This document shows positions 16,666-25,116 of a stretch of 64,000 nucleotides of DNA, in pieces (position 1 is the first letter of the stretch; every line of letters begins with the position of its first letter). The stretch covers positions 31,058-95,057 of the forward strand of contig JAOAPR010000042.1 in assembly GCA_025463005.1 (NCBI GenBank), read 5' to 3'. The stretch is from Bryobacterales bacterium. GTDB taxonomy: Bacteria > Acidobacteriota > Terriglobia > Bryobacterales > Bryobacteraceae. Below the pieces are notes generated by a model that saw nothing but the letters and a program-made list of their open reading frames with translations, ran no database searches and had not been told where the DNA came from. The position numbers and the translations under genes were made by a program.

Positions 16666-17935
16666 CCTCGACTCGTACGGGCTCCACTCGCAGCTTCAAC
16701 CCCTCGATCGCAACGACGCGCACTTCCTCGCCCGGCTGCACTGGCACGGGCGACACGGCGTCCCAATATTCGCCGTGCACGAACACTTTACCGGCCGGAG
16801 CGAGCGTGGTTCGCGCCTCGCCGATTTCATTGAGCAAGCCTTCGCCGCCGGTCAGGGCTTTGTTCCGGCGAGCGCGCAGAGCCAGCGTCAGAAGGAACAT
16901 CGTGATCACCGCGAAGGGAATGGATACCGAGAGGGCTGTGACCAGACGGATACGCATCTCCGGCGGACCATCGACAAGCATCAGCGCGCCCAGAACCATG
17001 GCGACGGTGCCGCCCGTGCCCAGGACTCCGTGCGAGGCGTAGTGCGCCTCCAAGATGAACAGCGCTCCTCCCAGCAGCAGCAGGGAGACTCCTACCCAGT
17101 TGAGCGGGAGCACGGCCAGCGAGGACAGCCCCATCAGCAATAGAATGCCTCCCGCGACTCCCGGCAGGATCAGCCCGGGCGAAGTAAATTCCACGTACAG
17201 ACCCAGCGCTCCCACCACCAGAAGAATGAACCCGATGTTGGGATCGGCGATGGCACTGATGATCCGCTCCCGCAGCGTCGGCTGGTATGGGACCACCTCC
17301 GCGCCGCTCAGATGCAGGACTTCCTTGCGGCCGTCGAAGCGCGTGATTTCGCGCCCATCCAAGGTCTCGAACAGTTTCTGCTCGTTGGGCGCGATCAGGT
17401 CGATCAAATGCTGGTCGAGTGCTTCCTTTTCGGTAAACGAGCTGGCTTGGCGAATGGTGGTCTCGGCCAGGGTGGCGTTGCGCCCGCGCTTTTCCACGGT
17501 GCTCCGGAGCCACGCGGCTGCGTCGTTTTCAACTTTGTGGCGCATGGTCTCATCCATCTGGCCGCCGAGCGCCACCGGCGAGGAAGCTCCGGTATTGGTG
17601 CCCGGAGCCATGGCTGCCACGTCCGCCGCTTCGAGAATAAAGAACCCGGCGGAAGCCGCGCGGCCGCCGCTGGGAGTCACGTACGCGATCACCGGCACGC
17701 GTGAGGCGACGATCTTTTCATTGATCTGGCGCGTGGCCTCCAGCATGCCACCGGGAGTGTTGAGCCGGATCAATACCGCTGCGGCGTTCTGGCTAGCAGC
17801 CTGGTCCAGGGCGTGCGCTAGCAGATCCACCGTGATGGGATGGATCACGCCGTCGATGTCCACCGCGATCACCTTTGGCCCAGCAGCGGCCAGCAAGCTT
17901 GCCGCCAGCGCAGCCAGACAAACCTGCTTGAACAT
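16643..17935 (-). CDS. nfeD: NfeD-type membrane-bound serine protease
   Basis: A 430-residue protein of the long NfeD family. A signal peptide ([19 protein letters not shown]) leads into a ClpP-like protease domain; the likely nucleophile is Ser95 in [14 protein letters not shown] and the likely base Lys134 in [10 protein letters not shown], as in the archaeal 1510-N protease. Five or six membrane helices follow (about 230-370), then a C-terminal OB-fold NfeD domain ([20 protein letters not shown]). The family is linked to membrane quality control with stomatin-like partners; none is coded here. The ATG at 17935 is chosen for the signal peptide; an upstream ATG would add 35 residues of poor sequence. 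Confidence 0.9.
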   Translation of the reverse strand: MFKQVCLAALAASLLAAAGPKVIAVDIDGVIHPITVDLLAHALDQAASQNAAAVLIRLNTPGGMLEATRQINEKIVASRVPVIAYVTPSGGRAASAGFFILEAADVAAMAPGTNTGASSPVALGGQMDETMRHKVENDAAAWLRSTVEKRGRNATLAETTIRQASSFTEKEALDQHLIDLIAPNEQKLFETLDGREITRFDGRKEVLHLSGAEVVPYQPTLRERIISAIADPNIGFILLVVGALGLYVEFTSPGLILPGVAGGILLLMGLSSLAVLPLNWVGVSLLLLGGALFILEAHYASHGVLGTGGTVAMVLGALMLVDGPPEMRIRLVTALSVSIPFAVITMFLLTLALRARRNKALTGGEGLLNEIGEARTTLAPAGKVFVHGEYWDAVSPVPVQPGEEVRVVAIEGLKLRVEPVRVEAKAVPQC

Positions 17936-18048
17936 GTTGGATACCCCACTACTACAGTACCGCCGCCCCGGAACAGGTTCAGGCACGACGCTCGGCGCGT
18001 GGGAGAGTCCTACTACACCTTTCCTGCATCCCGGCGACACTACACTAG

Positions 18049-19068
18049 ATGGTAGTGCCTGACAAAATTCTGGTTCGCGCCACCAACTGGGTGGGCGACG
18101 CGGTCATGTCGCTGCCGGCATTGCGTGCGCTCCGCCAGCGGTTCCCGCAAGCCCGGATATCGATTCTCGCCAAGCCCTGGGTGGCCGATCTCTATCGCCG
18201 CGAACACTTTTGCGATGAACTGATTCCCTACACTGCGCGGACGCTCGGCGAAAAGTGGGCCGGCGCGCGCGAGCTTCGCCGGGGCCATTTCGATACTGCG
18301 ATCCTGTTGCAGAATGCGTTTGAGGCGGCTGCGATCGCCTATCTCGCAGGGATCCCCGAGCGGATCGGCTATGCTCGCGACGGCCGGACGTTTCTGCTCA
18401 CCCGCGCGATTCCGGTTCCCCGCCCCGGCGAGATCCCGCGACACGAAAGTTTCTATTACCTGGAACTGCTTCGCCGCGCCGGAATCCTGGACGATCTGCC
18501 CGCAAACGAGCTGGTCCGCCTGGAAGGTGCTCCAGCCGCGCGGTCGGCGGGTCTGGAGCGATTCCGCCAATTGGGGCTCGGCGAAGTCATCATCGGTGTG
18601 AGTCCCGGGGCCGCTTACGGAACCGCCAAGCGTTGGCTGCCGGAGAGGTTCGCTGAATCGGCCAATCAGGTTGCGAGCGAACTCGGCGCGGCCGTAGCCA
18701 TCTTCGGTTCGAAGGACGAGCGCGACCTGTGTGAGTCAGTGGCTGCTTCAATTAGTGTTCCCGCGAAAAACTTTGCGGGAGAAACTTCGCTCGCCGAGTT
18801 CATCGATCTGGCCGCGGCTTGCCGTGTCTACCTGACCAACGATTCCGGCGCGATGCACATCGCCTCCGCCCTAGGCGTTCCGACTGTCGCCGTCTTCGGC
18901 GCGACGGACGACCAGGCCACCGGCCCTACGGGTCCTCTGGCGAAGGTGGTCCGCGAAGCAGTGGAGTGCAGTCCTTGCCTGAAGCGCGAATGTCCCATCG
19001 ATCACCGCTGCATGACCCGCGTGAGCGCGTCGCGAGTAGCGGAAGCGGCATTGGAACTGCTGAAATAG
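18049..19068 (+). CDS. waaF: ADP-heptose:LPS heptosyltransferase II
   Basis: A 339-residue GT9 glycosyltransferase that adds the second heptose to the LPS inner core. It begins DKILVRATNWVGDAVMSLPALRALRQ, the WaaF signature, and ends with the nucleotide-sugar site VYLTNDSGAMHIASALGVPTVAVFGATD. The C-terminal SPCLKRECPIDHRCM Cys cluster is also typical. The ATG at 18049 (or GTG at 18055) lacks a clear Shine-Dalgarno site. waaC follows 6 bases after the stop, so the two inner-core enzymes form one unit. Confidence 0.92.
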   Translation: MVVPDKILVRATNWVGDAVMSLPALRALRQRFPQARISILAKPWVADLYRREHFCDELIPYTARTLGEKWAGARELRRGHFDTAILLQNAFEAAAIAYLAGIPERIGYARDGRTFLLTRAIPVPRPGEIPRHESFYYLELLRRAGILDDLPANELVRLEGAPAARSAGLERFRQLGLGEVIIGVSPGAAYGTAKRWLPERFAESANQVASELGAAVAIFGSKDERDLCESVAASISVPAKNFAGETSLAEFIDLAAACRVYLTNDSGAMHIASALGVPTVAVFGATDDQATGPTGPLAKVVREAVECSPCLKRECPIDHRCMTRVSASRVAEAALELLK

Positions 19069-19074
19069 GCAACG

Positions 19075-20007
19075 GTGTACAGAATCCTAGTAGTGAGGCT
19101 CGGCTCCATGGGCGATGTGATCCATGCCCTGCCCGCTGTCGCCAGCCTGAAACACAGCTTTCCCCACAGCCGCTTGAGCTGGGTCATCAAGCCCCGCTGG
19201 GCGCCTCTGCTCGAAGGCAACCCGTTCGTCGACGAGATCATTCCGTTCAATCGCTCGGCCCGCGAGATTCTCGCTACCAGGCGGCTCCTGCGTCGCGAAC
19301 GTTTCGAGCTGGCAGTGGACCTGCAAGGGCTCATCCAATCTGCGTTGGTCGCTGCTTCCGCGCGGGCCGACAAGATCGTCGGCCTGGCTCGCACCCAGGC
19401 GCGGGAAAGTTTCGCGGCTATGTTCTATTCGACTGCGGTCCGAACCACTGCCGTGCATCGCGTCGACCGGTATCTGGAGTTGGTGGCAGCCGCGGGTGCG
19501 TCGAGTCTCTTGCATACGTTTCCGCTCCCGCCGGGGAAGCTGGAGGGGACGCTGCCCGACGGACCATTCGTGCTGGCCTGCCCGCTCGCCGGCTGGGGCT
19601 CGAAGCAGTGGCCGCTGGAACACTACGCGGAGCTCGTCGGCCGTCTGAACGTTCCGCTGGTGGTCAACGGTCCCCCCGATGCCTTTGACGTTCTTAGACA
19701 AATCGAGGGCGCGCACGTTCATCTTTCCGGTATCCAGGGTTTGATCGATGCCACACGACGCGCGCAGGCGATTGTGGGCGTGGATAGCGGACCGGTGCAT
19801 CTGGCGGCCGCGCTCGGCAAGCCCGGAGTCGCGATCTATGGACCCACCGATCCCGCCTCGCACGGACCCTACGGAGGCACCCTCCGAGTATTGCGGAGCG
19901 CCGGCGCTGTCACCAGCTACAAGCGCCGTGCAGCCGATCCGGGCAGCATGCGCGCCGTGAGCCCCGCCGAGGTAATCGAAGCTCTAACCGCCGGATGTCT
20001 CGCGTGA
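19075..20007 (+). CDS. waaC: ADP-heptose:LPS heptosyltransferase I
   Basis: A 310-residue GT9 enzyme from a GTG at 19075, with the start YRILVVRLGSMGDVIHALPA typical of WaaC, which puts the first heptose on Kdo. The C-terminal nucleotide-sugar region reads AIVGVDSGPVHLAAALGKPGVAIYGPTDP. Middle segments (ELAVDLQGLIQSALVAASA, KIVGLARTQARE) match too. No Kdo transferase gene is in this window. Its 3' end overlaps the membrane methyltransferase gene by 13 bases. Confidence 0.9.
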   Translation: MYRILVVRLGSMGDVIHALPAVASLKHSFPHSRLSWVIKPRWAPLLEGNPFVDEIIPFNRSAREILATRRLLRRERFELAVDLQGLIQSALVAASARADKIVGLARTQARESFAAMFYSTAVRTTAVHRVDRYLELVAAAGASSLLHTFPLPPGKLEGTLPDGPFVLACPLAGWGSKQWPLEHYAELVGRLNVPLVVNGPPDAFDVLRQIEGAHVHLSGIQGLIDATRRAQAIVGVDSGPVHLAAALGKPGVAIYGPTDPASHGPYGGTLRVLRSAGAVTSYKRRAADPGSMRAVSPAEVIEALTAGCLA

Positions 20008-20540
20008 GTTTTCCCAAGTCCTACGCCGATACCGTCGCTAGACTGCGAGTACCGGGCGGATTCCTGATGGTGGCCGCGTTTCTGTGGCTGTCGGCGCCCA
20101 CTTGGACCTCGCTGGCCGTCGGCCTGCCCGTATCGGTTCTAGGCCTAGCGTTGCGCGCCTGGGCCGCGGGGCATCTGGAAAAGAACCGTGCGCTGGCTGA
20201 GAGCGGTCCATATGCTCATGTGCGTAATCCGCTCTACATCGGAACGCTGGCGGTGGCCGCAGGATTTGTCCTCGCATCGCGTCAATGGGCGCTGGGCGTG
20301 CTATTCGCCGCAGTATTCCTGCTGATTTACCTGCCCGTCGTCGAGCTCGAGGAACAGCATCTGCGGTTGCTGTTCCCTCAGTACGCGGACTATGCGAAGC
20401 GAGTGCCGCGCCTCTGGCCTCGCTTCATTGGTGACAGCTCCAAGCCGTTTAGGTGGTCGTTGTATCGACGCAACCAGGAGTATCAGGCGCTGGCAGGTTT
20501 CCTGGCCGGAGTTGCCGTGCTCATCTGGAAGACGCAGTGA
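19995..20540 (+). CDS. Isoprenylcysteine-carboxyl-methyltransferase-like membrane protein
   Basis: A 181-residue membrane protein with four or so hydrophobic segments. The signature of the ICMT/phospholipid-methyltransferase fold is present: AAGHLEKNRALAESGPYAHV, RNPLYIGTLAVAAGFVLA, and late ELEEQHLRLLFPQYADYAKRV, where Glu and the RxPxY motif help bind AdoMet. Bacterial members methylate unknown lipids or small molecules. The overlap with waaC suggests an outer-membrane or LPS-lipid role, but that is inference. The last 20 bases overlap the convergent LigJ-like gene. Confidence 0.82.
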   Translation: MSRVSFPKSYADTVARLRVPGGFLMVAAFLWLSAPTWTSLAVGLPVSVLGLALRAWAAGHLEKNRALAESGPYAHVRNPLYIGTLAVAAGFVLASRQWALGVLFAAVFLLIYLPVVELEEQHLRLLFPQYADYAKRVPRLWPRFIGDSSKPFRWSLYRRNQEYQALAGFLAGVAVLIWKTQ

Positions 20541-21546
20541 AATGCTTTGCGATCCGCGGATACACGCGCCGCGCATTGCCCTCAAACAGCTTGTACCGAT
20601 CGCCCTCACTCAAGGGCAGCGCATCCAGATACCTCTTCGTGTCGTCGTAGTACTGCCCAGTCCGCGGATCGATGCCGCGCACCGCGCCCACCATCTCCGA
20701 TCCAAACAGGATATTGTCGACCGGAATAACTTTCAGCAGCAGCTCGATCCCCGGCAGGTGGTACACGCACGTATCGAAGAACACATTCTTCAACAAGTGC
20801 TCTTCGAGTGTCGGACGCTTCATGTCCTGCGCCAGCCCGCGATAGCGCCCCCAATGGAACGGAACCGCGCCGCCGCCATGCGGAATGATGAACCGCAGGG
20901 TCGGAAAATCCTTGAACAGGTCGCCTTGGATGAACTGCATGAATGCGGTGGTGTCCGCGTTAATGTAGTGCGCGCCAGTGGCGTGGAACACCGGATTGCA
21001 TGACGAGCTGACGTGCACCATGGCAGGCACATCCAGCTCCACCATCTTTTCGTAGACCGGATACCAGTACTTGTCGATAAGCGGCGGCGCGTTCCAGTGG
21101 CCGCCGGAAGGGTCCGGATTCAGGTTGCAGCCGATAAAGCCGAGCTCATTGACGCAGCGTTCCAGCTCTTCGATGCAATTTTGCGGAGGCACGCCCGGCG
21201 ATTGCGGCAATTGGCACACGCCGACGAAATTGTTCGGATACAGCGAACAGACCCGATGAATCAGATCGTTACACTGCTGCGACCAGTGCAAACTGGTGGT
21301 CGCATCCCCAATGTGATGCGCCATGGCGGATGCCCGCGGCGAAAAGATGGTCACATCGGTGCCCCGCTCGCGCTGCAATTTGAGCTGCGCACCCTCCAGG
21401 CTTTCGCGAATCTGATCGTCGCTGATGTTGATTTTGCCGTTATACGGAGGCTGCGCCGAATCCTTCAATGCCGCGATCTGCGCATCGCGATAATCCTGGA
21501 GCGCCTTCGGCGCAGTGGTGTAATGCCCGTGACAATCGATAATCAT
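20521..21546 (-). CDS. ligJ: Amidohydrolase-2 family protein, LigJ-like 4-oxalomesaconate hydratase
   Basis: A 341-residue TIM-barrel metal-dependent hydrolase. Its start MIIDCHGHYTTAPKALQ and later ERGTDVTIFSPRASAMAHHI, GCNLNPDPSGGHW, FIIPHGGGAVPFHWGR and LFGSEMVGAVRGIDP agree closely with LigJ, the 4-oxalomesaconate hydratase of the protocatechuate 4,5-cleavage and gallate pathways. Zinc ligands are expected from DCHGH and HV/PHGGG. No ligAB dioxygenase, ligC or aldolase gene is in the window, so either the pathway is scattered or the substrate differs. A deacetylase and a DRE-TIM enzyme lie directly upstream on the same strand. Confidence 0.78.
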   Translation of the reverse strand: MIIDCHGHYTTAPKALQDYRDAQIAALKDSAQPPYNGKINISDDQIRESLEGAQLKLQRERGTDVTIFSPRASAMAHHIGDATTSLHWSQQCNDLIHRVCSLYPNNFVGVCQLPQSPGVPPQNCIEELERCVNELGFIGCNLNPDPSGGHWNAPPLIDKYWYPVYEKMVELDVPAMVHVSSSCNPVFHATGAHYINADTTAFMQFIQGDLFKDFPTLRFIIPHGGGAVPFHWGRYRGLAQDMKRPTLEEHLLKNVFFDTCVYHLPGIELLLKVIPVDNILFGSEMVGAVRGIDPRTGQYYDDTKRYLDALPLSEGDRYKLFEGNARRVYPRIAKHFTASSR

Positions 21547-21561
21547 GTTCTAAGTCGGATG

Positions 21562-22206
21562 CTAACAAAACTCATCGAGCGCCTGCACAACTTTGCCGCT
21601 GACAATGGGCGTGCAGTCCAGCGGAAAATACTGCGTGAAAGAATGCCCCTCTTCCCGAAGCTTCGAGAGGAAGCTATCAAGGTGCAGCATCGCGCCATTT
21701 GAAATATCGTGCAGAACGACGAGACTCCATTCGCGCGTGCGGCAGTCGGCGAGCGCGCGATCCATCCACCCATCCGGGTCGCGAAAATCGCCCGGCACAG
21801 AGTTCCAGAGCACGCAAGTATACCCGCCGAGCGTTAGCCGATCTACTACGGCAGGATGCAGCAGACCGCGGCCCATTCTTCCCGCGCCCCCGCGAGGACG
21901 GAACAATCGTATCGGCTGAACACATTGATCGATCCACGAAAGCACCTCTTCGGTGCGGTCGAATTCCTCAAGCGCGGCCTCGGCGGTCATCTCTCCCAGT
22001 CGCCCTGCATGAGACCACGTGTGATTGCCGATCCAGTGCCCCTCGCCGCTCGCGCGTCGTGCCAGATCCAGGCCAGAGGGTGTGCTGACGTTCTGACCCA
22101 GTACGAAGAATGTGGATTTCACGCCGTGACGCGCGAGGCAATCGAGCACCAGCGAGGTCGCTTGCGGATCAGGGCCGTTGTCGAACGTCAGAGTGACTTT
22201 CGCCAC
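21562..22206 (-). CDS. Polysaccharide deacetylase (NodB/CE4) family protein
   Basis: A 214-residue NodB-fold protein. Motif 1 is TFDNGPD (7-13) with base Asp9; the second, metal-binding Asp of TFDDGP is Asn here, a variant seen in part of the family. Motif 2 is GNHTWSH with His62 and His66. A late LVVLHDISNG fits motif 5. No signal peptide is seen, so it may act in the cytosol on a small amide or amino-sugar compound rather than on a cell-wall polymer. The GTG start at 22206 directly abuts the stop of the DRE-TIM gene, and LigJ starts 15 bases downstream. Confidence 0.8.
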   Translation of the reverse strand: MAKVTLTFDNGPDPQATSLVLDCLARHGVKSTFFVLGQNVSTPSGLDLARRASGEGHWIGNHTWSHAGRLGEMTAEAALEEFDRTEEVLSWIDQCVQPIRLFRPRGGAGRMGRGLLHPAVVDRLTLGGYTCVLWNSVPGDFRDPDGWMDRALADCRTREWSLVVLHDISNGAMLHLDSFLSKLREEGHSFTQYFPLDCTPIVSGKVVQALDEFC

Positions 22207-23439
22207 CTAACGCTTGGCCACCTCACGTTTCGCAGGCAGCACGCTCTCGACGATCTCGCGAAACTCTTCCGGCGTCAGCAGGCCGCGTTTCTCAATGCCT
22301 TTGTCTTTGACACGCTTCAGCATCTCGGCCACCGCCTCGTCGTCGGCGTCGGTGATGCCCATCAACTCCAGGTTGTAGCTGATGGACAGCTTGCCGCTTT
22401 TCTTGCCGAGAACCACCTCGCCTTTGCGGCCGGTGAGCGACGGATGGGTTCCGAACATCGCCAGCGGCTCTTTAACCACCAGGTCGACGCCGATTCCGGA
22501 TTCGCGCGTGAAGTTCCGGTCTCCCAGGATCGGCTTGTTCGCCGCAATGGGGAACCGGCTGATCCGGCTGACCAGTTCGCCCAGCTCGGGGAGCTTCGCC
22601 AGGTTGTACTTCGTGTCGTAGCCGTAGAGCACGTGCAGCGCGACGATCAGTTCCTCGAGCGCGGCGTTTCCCGTCCGTTCGCCCAATCCGTTGGCGCAAC
22701 TGTGAACGCACTCAGCGCCTGCTTCAACGCCGGCGAGCTCAGTGGCAACGGCCATGCCGAAATCGTTGTGCGTGTGCACTTCCACCGGAAGGTTGGTGAG
22801 CTTCTTCACCATGCGGACCATGAACTTCATGGCTTCCGGAAGAATACAGCCCATCGTATCCACCACGCCCACCGAGTCAGGCGGCGCTTCCTGCATGATG
22901 CGGGTGAGCACGTTGGAAAGATCTTCCTCGCGCGCCCGCGTAGTGTCGTATGGAAAATACACCACGTGCATCCCGCGCGACTTGGCGTAATTGATCACGG
23001 GAACGCTCTTCCGAAGGACGTCTTCCCAGGTCCACTTGAATTGGTACTTGAGCTTCGGATATCCGATCGGGACCTCAATGATCACGCCGTGGCAGCCGCA
23101 TTCGAGCGCCTTATCGATATCGGCATTGATGGCGCGCGCGAAGGTGTAGATCTTCGACTTGAGCCCCAGCTTCGAGATTTCCTTGATGGCCTGAAAATCC
23201 TGTTCGGAGACCGCCGGCATCCCGGCTTCGATCCGGTCCACGCCGATTTCGTCCAGCTTTTCGGCGATGGCGACTTTCTCCGCGATGCTCATCACCACGC
23301 CGGGAGTCTGTTCGCCGTCGCGCAGCGTCGCGTCGTGGATGCTTACGCTCTTGGGAAGATCGTAGGTGTTCCGGACTTCCGGGACAAAGTTATAGGGGCT
23401 GACCCACCACTCGTTTTCGCGAAAGTACTTGTCATTCAT
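22207..23439 (-). CDS. DRE-TIM metallolyase-family enzyme (homocitrate/isopropylmalate-synthase-like)
   Basis: A 410-residue TIM-barrel enzyme with the DRE signature HDATLRDGEQTPGVVM near residue 35, GVDRIEAGMPAVSEQD, the metal-binding VEVHTHNDFGMAVA (two His), and ECVHSCANGLGERTGNAALEEL. These enzymes make or break C-C bonds between an acyl-CoA or pyruvate and a 2-oxo acid. A C-terminal extension of ~100 residues includes KSGKLSI, as in homocitrate synthases, but no LeuA allosteric domain is present. Substrate cannot be named; an aldolase-type role beside LigJ is a plausible guess. ATG at 23439. Confidence 0.82.
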   Translation of the reverse strand: MNDKYFRENEWWVSPYNFVPEVRNTYDLPKSVSIHDATLRDGEQTPGVVMSIAEKVAIAEKLDEIGVDRIEAGMPAVSEQDFQAIKEISKLGLKSKIYTFARAINADIDKALECGCHGVIIEVPIGYPKLKYQFKWTWEDVLRKSVPVINYAKSRGMHVVYFPYDTTRAREEDLSNVLTRIMQEAPPDSVGVVDTMGCILPEAMKFMVRMVKKLTNLPVEVHTHNDFGMAVATELAGVEAGAECVHSCANGLGERTGNAALEELIVALHVLYGYDTKYNLAKLPELGELVSRISRFPIAANKPILGDRNFTRESGIGVDLVVKEPLAMFGTHPSLTGRKGEVVLGKKSGKLSISYNLELMGITDADDEAVAEMLKRVKDKGIEKRGLLTPEEFREIVESVLPAKREVAKR

Positions 23440-23471
23440 CAGCTAACAATTATAGTCCTAGGCTGTAAACG

Positions 23472-23717
23472 TCAGGCAGAGGTTGGGAGTGGCATTGCTC
23501 GAAGGAATGAACGGTAAGTAGGAAGAGCAGCGCAGCTATGGGCGCAAGAGTTGATCAAGTCCCCTGGCCTCAGCACGCCGTAACTTTGCTGCAGTTTCTG
23601 AGCAGCTTCGCCTGGCCCCAAGGCGGCAACGCTGATGTATTCGCTCTGCCTCAAACCCTGCTTCGGCGGCGGCCACTTTGATAACAATCTCACAGTGAGA
23701 ATATCACCCGGCTGCAC
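23472..23717 (-). CDS. Doubtful small open frame
   Basis: An 81-codon frame from a GTG at 23717, 8 bases after the zinc-ribbon protein stop. It begins QPGDILTVRLLSKWPPPK, which loosely recalls GDxLxV starts of export proteins, but no domain is recognised and the Cys/Ser-rich end looks random. It fills most of the otherwise empty 286-base spacer between two minus-strand genes. It may be chance, or a remnant. Confidence 0.2.
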   Translation of the reverse strand: MQPGDILTVRLLSKWPPPKQGLRQSEYISVAALGPGEAAQKLQQSYGVLRPGDLINSCAHSCAALPTYRSFLRAMPLPTSA

Positions 23718-23725
23718 GCCTTTGT

Positions 23726-24988
23726 TTACTGAACTTCGACGTCCGCGCGCAGATCCTGCCAGTCGGGCAGATCGAGCGGACCGGAGACGCTTTGGATCGG
23801 ACTGGCCATTTCCTTAGCCTCAAAAGCTGCCAAGGGGGGCGAGCGGAAGCTAAACCGCGAGAGCGGCGGCTGGCCGGGTTTCGAAGTGGAGGCGCGCAGC
23901 GTCACGTACACCGTGACGCCGTTAAGCGGCGCGCTCGAATGATTCACCACCAGGTAGTGAATTTGCGGCTTCTTGTTCAACTCCAGGAAGCGGATGCCGG
24001 TCACTTCCACGAAGCGAGCCAGCGAATTAGACGGCCTGGCGACCGCAGTTTGCTCCGGTGCCGGTTCGGAAGCCGGCTTCGCCGGGGTGCTGGCCGAGAT
24101 TCCAGGAATCACGCGATAAGTCGCGGCCAGGCCTGCCGTGAGGACGATCGCCAGCACGGCCAACCTCGTCGGCCAAGCGTAGCGATTCTGCGAGGCAGCG
24201 TGCTTTCGGGCCGGCCCGATCGGAACCAGGCCCGCCGCTTGCAGTGACATCAGCTCGCGCGGAAGCGCCGGGCCAGCCAGGGTCACTTTTGGATCGGCTG
24301 CGCCTGCCGCTGCGGCCGCAACCGCTCTTGTGGCGCATACTACGGGACGCATCAGGCGATCCGCGGCTTTGTGATAGGCGAGAAGGGGCGCCAAGGCCGG
24401 CGCCGCCGATCGACCCGGACGATTTGGGAGTTGAATCGCCGAAGGAACGCACGGCTCCGCTCCCAAGTGCGGATGCATTGGTACTGAATTTCCAGCCGGA
24501 CGCGGACGAAATAGCTCCTGCGCTCGAATCGCGGCGGCCATCGCAGGGGGTTGCGGCTCCGCGAGCAAGAGCACGACCGGCGGCGCGGCCAACATTGGCC
24601 GAGCGGGAGTCACGTCGAGAATGATCGATAACCGCTCCGCTGCCAGGTCCACGTGAGGGCCGGGCGCAGCCGTACCGGCGATAATCCGCGGCGCGGCATA
24701 TGGAACGCGTTCCCCGTGGAGACGCTCTGCTAGATCCGCCAAGCGGTCGGCGAAGGTTTCCGGCTCGGGCGGCGCCTGCGGAGTGATTCGTGGTGGAACC
24801 TTCCCGACAACCTCGGGTTGTAAGACGATTTCGGGATCGAGTGCGCGTTGCTCGACCTTAGGCGCGGCGGCAGCGGAAGGTTTATCGAATGTGGGGGATG
24901 GGGCGCCCGCCTGCGGCTCGCAAATCGGGCATTCCTTGACTCCCGGGGCGATTTCCTGTCCGCACTCCGGGCAGATCCAATGGAACAT
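23726..24988 (-). CDS. Zinc-ribbon membrane protein with long Ala/Pro-rich linker
   Basis: A 420-residue protein. An N-terminal zinc ribbon uses Cys6, Cys9, Cys20 and Cys23 (FHWICPECG and KECPIC). About 250 residues of Ala/Pro-rich, probably disordered cytosolic linker follow. One membrane helix (TRLAVLAIVLTAGLAATYRVI, near 275-300) is followed by a C-terminal periplasmic beta domain of ~100 residues (HYLVVNHSSAPLNGVTVYVTLRAS, FRSPPLAAFEAKEM) that resembles FxLYD/DUF3426-type domains. The architecture recalls MJ0042-type zinc-ribbon/DUF3426 proteins, whose role is unknown. It lies 128 bases downstream of the CpaE-like gene on the same strand. Confidence 0.72.
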   Translation of the reverse strand: MFHWICPECGQEIAPGVKECPICEPQAGAPSPTFDKPSAAAAPKVEQRALDPEIVLQPEVVGKVPPRITPQAPPEPETFADRLADLAERLHGERVPYAAPRIIAGTAAPGPHVDLAAERLSIILDVTPARPMLAAPPVVLLLAEPQPPAMAAAIRAQELFRPRPAGNSVPMHPHLGAEPCVPSAIQLPNRPGRSAAPALAPLLAYHKAADRLMRPVVCATRAVAAAAAGAADPKVTLAGPALPRELMSLQAAGLVPIGPARKHAASQNRYAWPTRLAVLAIVLTAGLAATYRVIPGISASTPAKPASEPAPEQTAVARPSNSLARFVEVTGIRFLELNKKPQIHYLVVNHSSAPLNGVTVYVTLRASTSKPGQPPLSRFSFRSPPLAAFEAKEMASPIQSVSGPLDLPDWQDLRADVEVQ

Positions 24989-25068
24989 GCATCCAATTTA
25001 CACGGAACTGGTTTAAATGCCCTTCAGCGACTCACCCTACCTACTCATAAGGGGCACCTTAGGCGGGT

Positions 25069-25083
25069 TGAGATTCAATCTCA
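25069..25083. promoter_or_regulatory. Short dyad upstream of the zinc-ribbon protein gene
   Basis: TGAGATT-C-AATCTCA is a perfect 7-base inverted repeat with a one-base centre. It lies in the 128-base spacer between the CpaE-like stop (25117) and the zinc-ribbon gene start (24988). As RNA it could only form a five-pair stem, and no T-run follows, so a protein-binding site is more likely than a terminator. Confidence 0.3.
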
Positions 25084-25116
25084 GGACCCTAGACGCCAGT
25101 TTGGCGAGAGATCAGC

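Noticed and set aside
18038..18057. CACTAC/GTAGTG inverted repeat spanning the waaF start codon
   Set aside because: Only six pairs, and part of a spacer rich in repeated CTACTAC text; a regulatory role is not supported by anything else.
21856..23517. 553-codon plus-strand open frame
   Set aside because: Antisense to the DRE-TIM enzyme and the deacetylase; no recognisable domain.
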